NCBI GenBank assembly: GCA_951640165.1 | Contig: OX621265.1 | Coordinates: 17,063,001 to 17,127,000 of the forward strand | Source of the DNA: Pseudoips prasinana | Taxonomy: Eukaryota > Arthropoda > Insecta > Lepidoptera > Nolidae | DNA: 64,000 bases | Direction of reading: 5' to 3' | Part shown: piece after piece, positions 22,436-32,035 of the stretch | Layout of the letters: every line of letters starts with the position of its first letter | Position numbering within the stretch: the first letter of the stretch is position 1 | Notes under the pieces: generated by a model | The model's database searches: none | The model's input: the letters and a program-made list of their open reading frames with translations, nothing else | Told to the model about the DNA's origin: nothing | Made by a program: the position numbers and the translations under genes

Positions 22436-23720
22436 ATCTCATGATGCGTTAGGTATATTTTGCGATCTGTCCAAAGCGTTCGATTGCGTTCATCATGATA
22501 CTCTGGTCAGAAAATTACACCACTACGGTATTAGGATACAAGGCTCTCGAACTTCTGACTTCTTACTTGTGCAATAGAATTCAGAAGGTTGAAATAAACG
22601 GTAAAATATCTCCGGGATCTCCAGTGGTAATGGGCGTTCCACAGAGGTCAATTCTTGGCCCATTTTTGTTTTTAATTTATATAACTTTTATTTGACTTAC
22701 CTTACTATGTAAGGGATAAGCATGAGGTTGTGTTGTTTGCAGATGATACTTCCTTGGCGTTCAAAATACACCGACAGTTAAACTATTTTAACAATGTTAA
22801 TGAAGCAATCTCTAAAGTAGTTCATTGGTTTAATGCCAATAATCTTGTGCTTATGGATAAGAAAACTAAAGTCATAAAATTCACTTCACCGAATGTGAAA
22901 CAGGCGACAACCAATGTACAACTTAATGGAGCTAGGTTGGACCCTGTTGAATCAACTGTGTTCTTGGGTATCACTATTGACTCAAAGCTACAATGGAGCC
23001 CACAAATTGAAAAACTGTCCGAATTAAGTTTGCAGCATATGCAGTGAAAACTATTAGACGGCTGACTGATGTTGACACAGCTAGAATGGTTTACTTCAGT
23101 TATTTTCATAGTGTAATATCTTATGGAATTCTTCTTTGGGGTAGCTCTGCTGACATTAACACCAAATTTATATTGCTAAAAAGAGCTGTAAGATCTATAA
23201 TCTTGGCCCGAGAGTGTCTCTAAGAGAAAAGATCAAAAAGGTTAATGTGCTATTTGTGCATAAAAATATCGATTCATTCTGTAAAAAGAGCGATACACAT
23301 AATGTAAATAGTAGTAAAGTTATAAGAATAATCTCATATTGGTTACTACCCGTCTCGACAAAATAAGTAACACTTTTATGGGGCAATGTATAAGATTCTA
23401 TAACAAACTTCCCAATGATATTAGAGAATTGTCTACGAATAAGTTTAAAAGAATTATTAAAGCCAAATTGTGTAGTAGGGCATAATATTATTACAAAACT
23501 TCTTATAATTTAAGTGACAAAAGTACGTGGGATTGAGTTGTTGTGAGTCAAAACACATGATGCAATTAACCTTAAGTACATGTTATTTTAAAAATGGATT
23601 CCTACTGAGTTTTCTGGCAGTGTTTCTCAGCAGCTGCCACGTCATGCACTGCAACGTAGGGTAAAAAAATGACGATTCCACATAAATGTAAAAATTTTAC
23701 GGAATTAATTATTTTTGACT
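22436..23720 (+). pseudogene. LINE-B reverse transcriptase and 3' end, 5'-truncated
   Basis: The fragment begins inside the RT at DALGIFCDLSKAFDCVHHDT (motif A region), continues in shifted frames through SPVVMGVPQRSILGPFLFL (motif B) and VLFADDTSLAFK (catalytic DD). It ends with the C-terminal region FYNKLPNDIRELS and a 3' UTR that includes TTCTGGCAGTGTTTCTCAGC. Several frameshifts and stops, including at 23045, inactivate it. The same family occurs at 27-32 kb on the minus strand and at 52.9-54.8 kb. The product would have copied the LINE RNA at a nicked target. The clade resembles CR1/jockey-type elements; a named clade is not claimed. Confidence 0.85.
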
Positions 23721-23802
23721 TTTGAACGAGCAGCAGAGCGAGTAATTTCATTAAATAAAATATAATATACTGATTGATGTGTTGTGAAATAATTAAAACC
23801 AA

Positions 23803-24052
23803 ATAATAATATATAGGGACAATGCAACACAGATCATCCTAGCCCCAAACTAAGCAAAGCTTGTACTATGGGTACCAGGCGACGATATACATACTTATAT
23901 AGATAGATAAATACTTATATACATAGAAAACATCCATGACTCAGAAACAAATATTCGTGCTCATCACACAAATATTTGCACTTATCGGGATTCGAACCCA
24001 GGACCACCAGCTTCGTAGGCAGGAGCACTACCAACTAGGCTACAGTGATCGT
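23803..24052 (-). mobile_element. tRNA-derived SINE (family ii), copy 1
   Basis: On the minus strand the head reads TGTAGCCTAGTTGGTAGTGC (A box region), then CTGGGTTCGAATCCCG (B box); the body contains GAGTCATGGATGTTTTCTATG and ends near TAGTTTGGGGCTAGGATG with an AT-rich tail. Near-identical copies lie at 24714-24975 and 51643-51905. Confidence 0.9.
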
Positions 24053-24239
24053 CATTGTCATTGTCATCGTGATTTATGGAGAATTAAAAACAATATGCAT
24101 TCATTTATTAGGTAGATTGAATAGTATTTATTTGATCGAAATATTGATATTGTTATTCTCGTATTTAATTTGATGTATTAAAAGGATATTTTTTTAGGTT
24201 CTGTTTGACATTTCTTAAATTTCTCTTTGAAATTTTTTT

Positions 24240-24690
24240 TCTGTGTGTGCTAACAACCGTGGTCCAATCACGGTATCCACATAGTTTATTTTGGACTGAT
24301 CAATTGCCTCTATTAGTTGTACTCGTAATTCCTGACTAAGGTGGGTCGCAGTTTATATAGTACCTACTTTCGACCGGTAGAAGCAGTTTTGCACACAACT
24401 AGCGACATAGTTCTCATACCTAGATTGCGCGCCTCATATACGCGATCGATGCTATTGCCAAGGATAGTAAAAGTTATAGGACTCTCAATAATGGCTCTTT
24501 GTAATTTTTGGAGTTGGTTGTTGATGCCGAGGATCATCTTATTAGGATTAAGAATCAGAGAGTTACAGGTAGACCAATTCACTATTCTGTCTATATACAT
24601 TATTACATTTCGGAGTCATTACAAAAGTGCGGACGAAGTCGCGGGCACAGCTAGTTTCTTAATATGTTTGTTGCTACAAATATAGAGCAA
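24240..24690 (-). pseudogene. Non-LTR reverse transcriptase fragment (C-terminal part)
   Basis: The minus strand reads DRIVNWSTCNSLILNPNK, a typical post-catalytic RT segment, then SIDRVYEARNLGM. In another frame it reads HLSQELRVQLIEAIDQSKIN and VIGPRLLAHT, typical of the thumb region of jockey/CR1-like LINEs. The catalytic motifs are missing. Frame changes show decay. It lies between two copies of the same SINE and belongs to none of the better-preserved LINEs in the window with certainty. Confidence 0.65.
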
Positions 24691-24713
24691 AATAAATTGC
24701 TCCCTACCTTTAT

Positions 24714-24975
24714 ATAATAATAATAATAATAATATCTGGGGACAATGTCACACAGATCATCCTAGCCCCAAACTAAGCAAAGCTTGTACTATGGGTACCA
24801 GGCGACGATATACATACTTATATAGATAGATAAATACTTAAATACATAGAAAACATCCATGACTCAGAAACAAATGTTCGTGCTCATCACACAAATATTT
24901 GCACTTACTGGGATTCGAACCCAGGACCACCAGCTTCGTAGGCAGGAGCACTACCAACTAGGCTACGGTGACCGA
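24714..24975 (-). mobile_element. tRNA-derived SINE (family ii), copy 2
   Basis: Almost the same sequence as the copy at 23803-24052, in the same orientation, with a TAA-repeat tail (24714-24735 on +). The B box reads GGGTTCGAATCCC on the minus strand. Confidence 0.9.
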
Positions 24976-25023
24976 AGGTTATGCAAAATTGTATAAGCTA
25001 GTTATATTTTGTGCTCAACGCCT

Positions 25024-25175
25024 ACAATAATAATGTCCTCGGGGCCGAATTTCGACCACGGCGGCCAGTCTCAATGGAGACTAGCCAACTGCGTAGGACA
25101 CATAATATTGCACAAGTGTGTGTGCAAACATAGGGGCACTTTCTATTCCATCATTCTCATGATCCGATGGGACTA
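25024..25175 (-). mobile_element. SINE family i, truncated copy
   Basis: Minus-strand match to the body of the SINE at 14558-14913: GGAATAGAAAGTGC, TTTGCACACACACTTG, then GGCCGCCGTGGTCGAAATTC and GAGGACATTATTATTG. The tRNA-like head is missing. It sits against a reverse transcriptase scrap at 25186. Confidence 0.8.
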
Positions 25176-25185
25176 ATAGTGATGG

Positions 25186-25275
25186 AGGCTTTCCTGATTT
25201 AATGAAAATAAGTAAGATAGTACCTGTATTCAAGGGTGGTTGTACAAAAAATACCAAGAATTATATAATTATACG
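25186..25275 (+). pseudogene. Reverse transcriptase scrap
   Basis: About 30 codons read GGFPDLMKISKIVPVFKGG, matching the fingers region that precedes NYRP in jockey/CR1-like RTs. No other part is kept. Too short to assign to a clade. Confidence 0.55.
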
Positions 25276-25799
25276 TCATGTCACCGGTCAGTGAGCGAAT
25301 ATTGACGTTGATAGGGTTACATCGTCAACATCTACTCACTGGCCTCATGTTGCAGGCACGGCGCATTTATAACACACAACTGATAACAATAAATTCGTTG
25401 TTAACTATTTTTCAACTCATGTTACTATAAATAAATCGTGTATCAATCATAGAGCTTACCGTGCCGTGGAAAACCAATATCGCTAAAGATCACGCGTTAA
25501 ACACGACCAAGTATTACGTCTTAACAAATGAATGAACCAGAATCGGCTATGTGGTTAATTTATATACCGTAGAAGTGGGCACGTAGGGTATACCAGCAAA
25601 ATCCCCCTACAACCTAATAAAAATCATTAAAATTATCTAGAACTTCCGTAAGTTCCCTAATAGAACGAGTATCCAAGGATCTTAACAAATTTGGCTTGGA
25701 AGAGGAGGGAACACTGAGAGACAGAGAAGGTGCGCGTTGATGCATGACACCTTAAACCTACGTCTCATGTCTCAAGTTTCAGACCCTGACGAGTGTTCC

Positions 25800-25840
25800 T
25801 CGCGTGGTAGAAGAGAAGACGATTCTCTTCTACCACGCGA
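25800..25840. repeat. Perfect 18-bp hairpin with a 5-nt loop
   Basis: TCGCGTGGTAGAAGAGAA (25800-25817) is followed by GACGA and the exact reverse complement (25823-25840). The stem is GC-richer than its surroundings. No surrounding gene was recognised; it may be a small inverted duplication or part of an unknown element. Confidence 0.85.
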
Positions 25841-26489
25841 TGGATCCGGTTTCCACATGGTGAATCCGTGGAATGCTAAAAATTAAATAATCTTAAGTAT
25901 AGATGAGTTTGTCGATCCTAAACCGAAAGAGAAGTAATAATAACATATTATTTAGTTTTACAGCCAAATTAAGCACCGTAAGTTACGTGTTCTATTTATG
26001 TTCAACCTTGTAACTGTAACATTTGACCCGGCCGGCTTCGTACACTGAGTAGTAAGTAAAATAAATTATTATTTTAAATTTTTGCTTTACTTCAAATTCT
26101 TTTGTTTGCAAATTTATAACTGCAAATATTCACATTTAACATTAATATATGCACACAATAGCAAAACAAACAGTTTAATTTATGGTTATTAATCATACAG
26201 AATATAATGACTGTAAACAAGAGACAAAAGAGGTGTGCAAAGATCGTGACAAATGGATGTCCGTTGTCTCTACCTACCCCTCTGATAAACCTCTGGTGTT
26301 AGTTTAACATTAATGTCCTATCCATATTTTACCATTTCGGTGTGCAAATGTTGCTTGGGTACACATTAAAAACTCATAAATTTTTTTGATAGTCACATGA
26401 ATTACAATTAATATCATGTAAATTTTACATTATTATTACCATTACAATTACTATCATTAGACTATAATATTATTATAACACACATAACA
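25841..26489. other. No gene seen
   Basis: AT-rich stretch with no coding signal or recognised repeat. Confidence 0.4.
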
Positions 26490-27010
26490 ATTATATTTAT
26501 TTAAACTTACTAGTACTAATTAAAAGATTTGTCATCAAAATATTCCTGGACCGGATTGTATAATCCGTATGCGTATTGACTGAATTTTTACAAATATTAT
26601 GTTCAATATGAACTTTCCAGTTCATTTTTTGATCTAAATGAAGGCCTAGAAATTTGGTGTCAATATACTCATCAATTTTCACACCCATGTAGTTGACGTT
26701 ATTTGAAGAATTATTTGTTATTGATCTTTGTTTAAAATGTATGAATTCGGGTTTACCAAAATTTATTTTTATATTGTGTTATGTTAGCCAGTAATAATTG
26801 ATATCAAAGAGTTATTCATATTAGATTCAAGTGATGTCAAATCTGAACTCGAAAAAAATATAGTACAGTCATCTGCAAAGAGTCATTTTATCCTTAATGC
26901 TACTTGGCAGGTCATTAATATATATGAAAAAAAGCAACGGTCCTAACACGCTATCTTGAGGCACGCCAAATTTGACTTGCCTAATTTTAGATTGATGAGT
27001 TTCCTGTAGA
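26490..27010 (-). pseudogene. Non-LTR reverse transcriptase fragment fused to LINE-B
   Basis: The minus strand reads [20 protein letters not shown] (motif B and beyond), DLPSSIKD, then INFGKPEFIHFKQRS and, in another frame, DTKFLGLHLDQKMNWKVHI, all typical of a jockey-type RT after motif B. The catalytic YADD position is eroded by stops. At about 27010 it meets LINE-B sequence (ATATAAGATTCTA) abruptly, so it was either inserted into LINE-B or joined to it by recombination. Not functional. Confidence 0.7.
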
Positions 27011-27121
27011 ATCTTATATATTGCCAGATAAAAGAGTTACTTACTTCGTGGAAACGGGTAGTAGGTAACACAAAGTTATGCTTATATCTAGTCTATATGT
27101 TTATGCATATAAATTAGATTG

Positions 27122-27124
<3 letters not shown>

Positions 27125-27155
<31 letters not shown>
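27125..27155. repeat. (TA)n microsatellite
   Basis: About 15 uninterrupted TA units at the start of the repeat-R insertion. Confidence 0.95.
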
Positions 27156-27156
<1 letters not shown>

Positions 27157-27158
<2 letters not shown>

Positions 27159-27272
27159 ACTAGAAATAATAATGTATACAACTATATTACTACAAACATG
27201 TTCTACTATTTACAAGCGCTTTTTTAAAGTCTACGTGAATAAAAACCTTTATTATTTTATTTTATTTTATAC
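27157..27272 (+). repeat. Repeat family R, truncated copy inside LINE-B
   Basis: Contains ACTACAAACATGTTC, TTTACAAGCGC and AGTCTACGTGAATAAAAACC, followed by a TTTTA-rich tail. It splits the LINE-B peptide between a segment ending TVACQ and the next LINE-B part at 27115. Confidence 0.75.
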
Positions 27273-27325
27273 TGACATGCAACAGTCAGAATGTTAATCT
27301 CTTTAAACATCTCTCTTAAAGATTA

Positions 27326-27943
27326 AGAGCTGGTTCACATTAGGTCGGACCGACAGTTTGCCGTTCACCGACTGCCGGTTGTTGCTGTTCACACTAGAGG
27401 CCGCCGACCCGGCCTAATGTGAATATAACTGTCGGTACGGTCGTTTTACTGCCCGGCCTGGGTCGTGACAAAACAGTCTTTCGTATAGGATGGACGACGA
27501 CGACGTTTTCATTGCAATGTGGTATTTAAATAAAAGGCAGAAAAAAATAAAAAGGAAATATTGGGTGCATCCAATAATTGCCGAGCGAAATGAAGTTGGA
27601 ACTTTTCAAACTTTAATAAGCGAATTAAGAAATGACGAGCTAAAGTTTTATAATTACTTAAGAATGTCTATTCCTTCCTTTGATGACTTAATCGCAAAAG
27701 ATCATTTCCATCGCCGCCGCTTCGCGCCGACAAATGTGAACGGCGCCATACTAGCTAGTACGCCAATATTATGTCCGACCCGACAGAAATCGTGGCTGGA
27801 CACACGGTAAAAGTGTCGGCTCTGACAGTTTGGTCGGGTCGCCCTAATGTGAACGGCGCTATTGACATACATACGCTAATATGGATCCGACTCGTTTGCC
27901 GGGCCGGTAAAACTGTCGGTCCGACCTAATGTGAACCAGCTCT
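27326..27943 (+). mobile_element. PIF/Harbinger-type non-autonomous element with 34-bp terminal inverted repeats
   Basis: The left end AGAGCTGGTTCACATTAGGT continues to CGGACCGACAGTTT, and the right end is its exact reverse complement (27910-27943). Flanking trinucleotides are TAA and TCA (if the end is taken at GAGCTGG), close to a TWA-type target duplication. Subterminal repeats of the TAATGTGAACGGCGC type occur twice near the right end. It carries a fragment of transposase coding sequence and therefore looks like an internally deleted derivative of an autonomous Harbinger element. Confidence 0.85.
27490..27720 (+). pseudogene. Harbinger transposase N-terminal fragment
   Basis: An open frame from ATG 27490 reads MDDDDVFIAMWYLNKRQKK, then KYWVHPIIAERNEVGTFQTL and ELRNDELKFYNYLRMSIPSF. 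This matches the conserved N-terminal region of PIF/Harbinger transposases, where an R-x-WVHP motif is followed by a helix-rich segment that contacts the DNA-binding partner. At about 27700 the frame passes into terminal repeat sequence, so all DDE catalytic residues are missing. It probably records the autonomous parent of this element. Confidence 0.75.
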
Positions 27944-28053
27944 CACTCGGACCAAGTTTATATATGGCAGCTCTTTTTGCAGTACAAATATGGTGTTAAT
28001 GTTCGCAGCGCTACCCCAGAGAAGAATTCCATAGGACATTATACTATGAAAAT

Positions 28054-28428
28054 ATCAAAATACAAAATCAATATTTAGTGTTAATTCCGCTAATTGTCAG
28101 TTTAATCATGCTGGGATGCAATTTGCACCGCCCTCCCGCCCGCAAAAATGTGCACATGCAAGAAGGCTAACTCGTCGAGTACTCGACTAGTTAGCAGCCC
28201 TTGAGAATGGTCCGTGGAGGACCGAAACACGTGTTGGGTATCGTACTGGCGCATGTAATTTGCTTTTTATATTGTCCTTCTTGCATGTGCACATTTTTGC
28301 GGGCGGGAGGGCGGTGCAAATTGCATCCCAGCATGATTAAACTGACAATTAGCGGAATTAACACTAAATATTGATTTTGTATTTTGATTGTTATGGATTT
28401 CCGCAAAGTAACGCCTGATTCCATTACT
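28054..28428. mobile_element. Fold-back insertion with 113-bp perfect inverted repeats and 12-bp target duplication
   Basis: 28054-28166 and 28276-28388 are exact reverse complements (113 bp each) around a 109-nt loop; a 40-nt single-copy tail follows to 28428. The block is flanked by TACTATGAAAAT at 28042-28053 and 28429-28440, and interrupts LINE-B at that site. The 12-bp duplication points to target-primed reverse transcription, with the inverted arm added by snap-back or template switching. The loop contains GTGGAGGACCGAAACACGTG. No family was recognised and no long frame carries a known motif. Confidence 0.85.
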
Positions 28429-28440
28429 TACTATGAAAAT

Positions 28441-29976
28441 AACTGAAATAAACCATTCTAGCTGTATCCACATCAGTAAGCCGTCTTATAGTTTTATCTG
28501 CATATGCAGCAGAACTTAATTTGCCTGATAGTTTTTCTATTTGTGAGCCCCATTGTAGTTTTGAATCAATTGTGATACCCAAGAACATAGTTGAATCAAC
28601 AGGGGTCAATCCAACCCCATTAAGCTGTTCATTGGTGGCCACCTGTTTCACATTAGGTGTAGAGAATTTGATGACTTTAGTTTTCTTGTCATTTAGCAAA
28701 AGATTATTGGCATTAAACCAATTAACAACTTAAGAGATTGCGTCATTAACTTCGTAATTGCGTAATTGTCGATTTATTTTAAACGTCAATGAAGTATCAT
28801 CCGCAAACAAAATAATCTCATGTTTACCCCTTACATAGTAGGGTAAGTCGTTAATAAAGATTAAAAATAAGAATGGGCCGAGAATCGATCCCTGTGGAAC
28901 GCCCATTACCACTGGGGATCCCGCAGATTTTTTAACATTTATATCAACCTTCTGAATTCTATTGCCCAAGTAAGAAGTCAAAAGTTCGAGAGCCTTTTTC
29001 CTGATATCGTAGTGGTGTAGGTTCCTGACAAGAGTGTCATGATGAACGCAATCAAATGCTTTGGACAAATCGCAAAAAATACCTAATGCATCCTGCGAGT
29101 CCTCCCAAGCCGCGAATATACTATTTAACAGATTGACTCCTGCATCTATAGTTGAACAACCCTTCGTGAATCCAAACTGTTTTCGATGAAGTAGATTATG
29201 TATATTAAAGTGACTGAGCAACTGACCAAGCATTAGTTTTTCAAATATTTCACTTAGAGTGGGAAATACGAAAATAGGTCGGAAGTTTGGAGGATCTGAA
29301 GTATCATCAGCTTTAAACAATGGATTAATTTTGCTATACTTTATAAAGTCAGGAAATACGCCAGATACAACACAGCAATTGAACACAGCAGCTAGATGTG
29401 GGGCGATTATAGGTATAATTGATGAAATAGTCTTAATATATAAACCCTACAGATCCCTAGTGTTATTCATATTAATTCTTTTGAAAGCATTTGAAATATC
29501 TTTAGGGTTAAGCACCGAAAATTCAAAATCTGTGTTACACTTCTCTACGCTTTGCTGGAGTATTAGCTCAGCAGATACAGACGAAGACGCAAGAGATTTG
29601 GTAACATCGATTCGAACATTAGAAAAATATTTTTCAAACTCAGTCGCAACTTCTAACTCGCTTTTAATTTCAACATTATTAATTCTTAAATTAAAATCAC
29701 GACTATGTATTTTTTTATTATACCTGTCTCAGTATTAATAACCTTCAGAGTACTTTTAATAATGTTTGTAGAATTATTTATCATATTTTTTAAGTACACA
29801 GATTTGGCAACGTAACAGGCTCTTCTAAAGGTTTTGGCATATTGTTTTACATATTCTAGAAAAGTCTTATTATGGTTATAGGATCTTTCTTTGTACAATT
29901 TATATAATTGATTCCGATTTTTATAAATTGCTGGAGTTGCCCAATCACTGACAATCAAACTGTCACTTACAGACAA
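28441..29976 (-). pseudogene. LINE-B reverse transcriptase, decayed
   Basis: The minus strand reads a linker (WATPAIYKNRNQLYKLYKER), then SGVFPDFIKYSKINPLFK, NFRPIFVFPTLSEIFEKL, DLSKAFDCVHHDTLV (motif A), GVPQGSILGPFLFLIFIND (motif B) and ILFADDTSLTFK (catalytic DD), followed by NDKKTKVIKF and FLGITIDSKLQWGSQIEKL. Frames break at about 29386, 28736 and 29690. The copy is a sister of the ones at 22.4 and 53.9 kb. It would have been the polymerase of a jockey/CR1-like LINE; no endonuclease domain lies upstream, so it was already deleted or is too eroded to see. Confidence 0.85.
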
Positions 29977-30280
29977 CTGTTTGGGTGTGAATATTGAGCA
30001 GAACTCACTATTAACTAAGCTGAATAAAGAGTTGTGAATAGAGACAAGTGATCCGGATCACTATGATGGGGCAACAAAGCCAGTTTTCTTGCCATATTAA
30101 ACTTAAACATTTCTAAATGGCTTTCACTATATGGTATGTAACTTATTTGTGTTCTTTGAACTTTTGGAGAATTTGAAAAAGTGACCAACTGACCTGAATG
30201 ATATATAAAGCGATGAAGCAACTGTCTGGTATAAAAACTAGGCAAATAACAATAGTTATCTTTTGTCAAATAAACTACTA

Positions 30281-30702
30281 CTAACTAAAAAATGTTGTTT
30301 TAACATATGACTTAACGTCAATGACATGTAATCTCTCCTTCATGTAGATGGATATTGTATGTAATGTCAAATTTAAGTTATACGTAATCCTATTTTCTTC
30401 CTGTGTCAAACTATGGTAATAGGGCAATGAGAACAGGACAATTTGACTTATATTTAAACGATACAATTAATATATTGTGTTAGTGTTCTTTTGTTCAAAT
30501 TACCCCTATTTCCCATGAAAAGAATTAGAATATCATTATTATTAAATTTATAATCAAGAACCTTTTTAAAAATATGGTGACAGGAGGTACCAGGCTTACA
30601 AAAAATTATGTTTGAATGTCCTTCTGTTGACAGTAAACGCCCTAAGTTATTACCTATTTCATCACTGAATATTGTTATCTTAGACTTAATTTCTTTTTTC
30701 AT
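30281..30702 (-). pseudogene. LINE-B ORF1 C-terminal part (SGNH-like)
   Basis: The minus strand gives KITIFSDEIGNNLGRLLS, a middle region, then DILILFMGNRGNLNKRTL. These resemble the start (FSDE) and internal LGNRG-type motif of SGNH/esterase-like domains seen in ORF1 proteins of some CR1/jockey-type elements. The related 43.9-44.6 kb copy has RIIIFSDETG at the same place. Stops and a frame change at about 30455 follow. The esterase link is inference from two short motifs. Confidence 0.5.
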
Positions 30703-30788
30703 AACTTGTGTGTGTCTTAATCACTATAGTGTATTACTTACACATTGAGATTGACTAAGGGAACTAATATTATTTTAATTTTTTATGT

Positions 30789-31075
30789 CAAAGGTCGACA
30801 AACGAGCAAGTGGGTCACCTGATGGTAAGTGATCACCGCCGCCCATGGACACTCGCAACACCAGAGGAGTCACGGGTGCGTTGCCGGCCTTTAAGAGTCA
30901 GCAAACAAGTGTTGCTGACTCTTCCCCGCACCCCGATGAGCTCTGGCGACCTTACTCACACTCAGAAACACAACATTAAATTATTAATGTTATTATTAAG
31001 GAATGTCTTCTGTAAGGTGGAGGTACTTCCCCAGTCGGACTGCTCTTAGAGCGAATGAACGCTGTGCCCTACCTC
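30789..31075 (+). repeat. Dispersed SINE-like repeat
   Basis: Contains GAGCAAGTGGGTCACCTGAT, GTAAGTGATCACCGCCGCCC and GCGTTGCCGGCCTTTAAG, a sequence I recognise as a very common lepidopteran repeat, ending near AACGCTGTGCCCTACC. It splits LINE-B ORF1. Exact family and boundaries are not certain. Confidence 0.6.
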
Positions 31076-32035
31076 TCTTTAATCTTATTATTACTACTAA
31101 TTTGTAATAAAGTAGAAGTATCAGTTTCTGGTGATGAACGGCTAAGTGACTGTCGCCACATACAAGTGTAATTATTACTGAGAGATTGCAATCTTGTATT
31201 ATTATAATTACCAAGGTCAATCAGCTCATTCATTGCCAGAATGTAATATTGTGTCTGTTTTTCTGATAGTTCATACTTTACAGTTAATGTATGGAGTTCA
31301 ACTTTAAGAGTGTTCATTTTCTTCTGTTGGGCTTCTAAATCACACGTGTATTTTAAAGTAACAGTTTTTAATCTCATAGTATTTTTCTATTGATTCTGAT
31401 CTTTCCCTATTTTGGTTATTATATTTAAAGAAGAATTTATGTTTTTCTATAAAATTTTGGATTTTTCTAATGAATTTATTTATTATTAGATATGTTTTAT
31501 ATTATATATTTTATTTTTGCTATAGCCATAAACCATTGATTTAATTTTAAATCAATCATCATCAGCTCTTGTGGGCAGTTTTGTGATACAGGACTGGTTA
31601 TTGGCAGCATCAAAAACCATGGAAGGGTCTATGACTACCAATTCATCATAATAATATAGTGTTCTGTGTAGCAATTGAATTATGTTTTAATGATTCTAGT
31701 TGAGATGTAACAATAACAATATTTTATTATTGGCAATATTTTATACAAGTTGTTGTCCTAGGCTCCAGGGCATAGTCATATTCAATGTGACATTAATCAA
31801 ACCCGTCTATGATGGTTTGGAGTTTATCCCATGAGTCAATGGCATCTGTGTTTTGAACATGTAATTGAGACAATTGACTTTTTAACAGTTTTACTTGGTC
31901 TGATGACTCTGATAGTATTCTTTCATTTATTCCTGTTCTTTGTCAAACCGATCACACAATTGCTTTAAGGCTTGGAGTTCCTTCAAAGCTTTTTGAAGAT
32001 TTTCCTAATACACTACGAGTAAGAATACCAGACAT
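31076..32035 (-). pseudogene. LINE-B ORF1 N-terminal coiled-coil region
   Basis: From an ATG at 32035-32033 (MSGILTRSVLGKSSKSF) the minus strand continues in shifting frames with heptad-rich segments: LKELQALKQLCDRFDK, then SSDQVKLLKSQLSQL, and later KKMNTLKVELHTLTVKYEL. These are long coiled coils of the kind that let ORF1 proteins multimerise on element RNA. At least two frame breaks are present. Assignment to ORF1 rests on position and on the SGNH-like part downstream. Confidence 0.5.

Larger units (their letters stand above)
27011..32035 (-). mobile_element. LINE-B composite copy carrying four insertions
   Basis: Minus-strand LINE-B sequence can be followed from ORF1 (32035) through the RT (28441-29976) to the C-terminal coding part at 27016-27115. 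It is interrupted by a repeat (30789-31075), a fold-back insertion (28054-28428), a Harbinger-type element (27326-27943) and repeat family R (27157-27272). The expected endonuclease domain between ORF1 and the RT was not found. Removing the Harbinger element restores an in-frame LINE peptide (LGPSESLREMFKEIN), which supports the order of events. Confidence 0.8.

Noticed and set aside
25800..25840. Intrinsic terminator
   Set aside because: No T-run function expected; the window is eukaryotic and no gene ends here.
28191..28424. 77-codon minus-strand frame starting MESGVTLRK
   Set aside because: It runs through the fold-back arm and loop; no motif and no homologue recognised, so not called a gene.
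31740..31900. Possible host coiled-coil gene
   Set aside because: Frame breaks and position directly upstream of LINE-B ORF1 parts make it ORF1 of that element.
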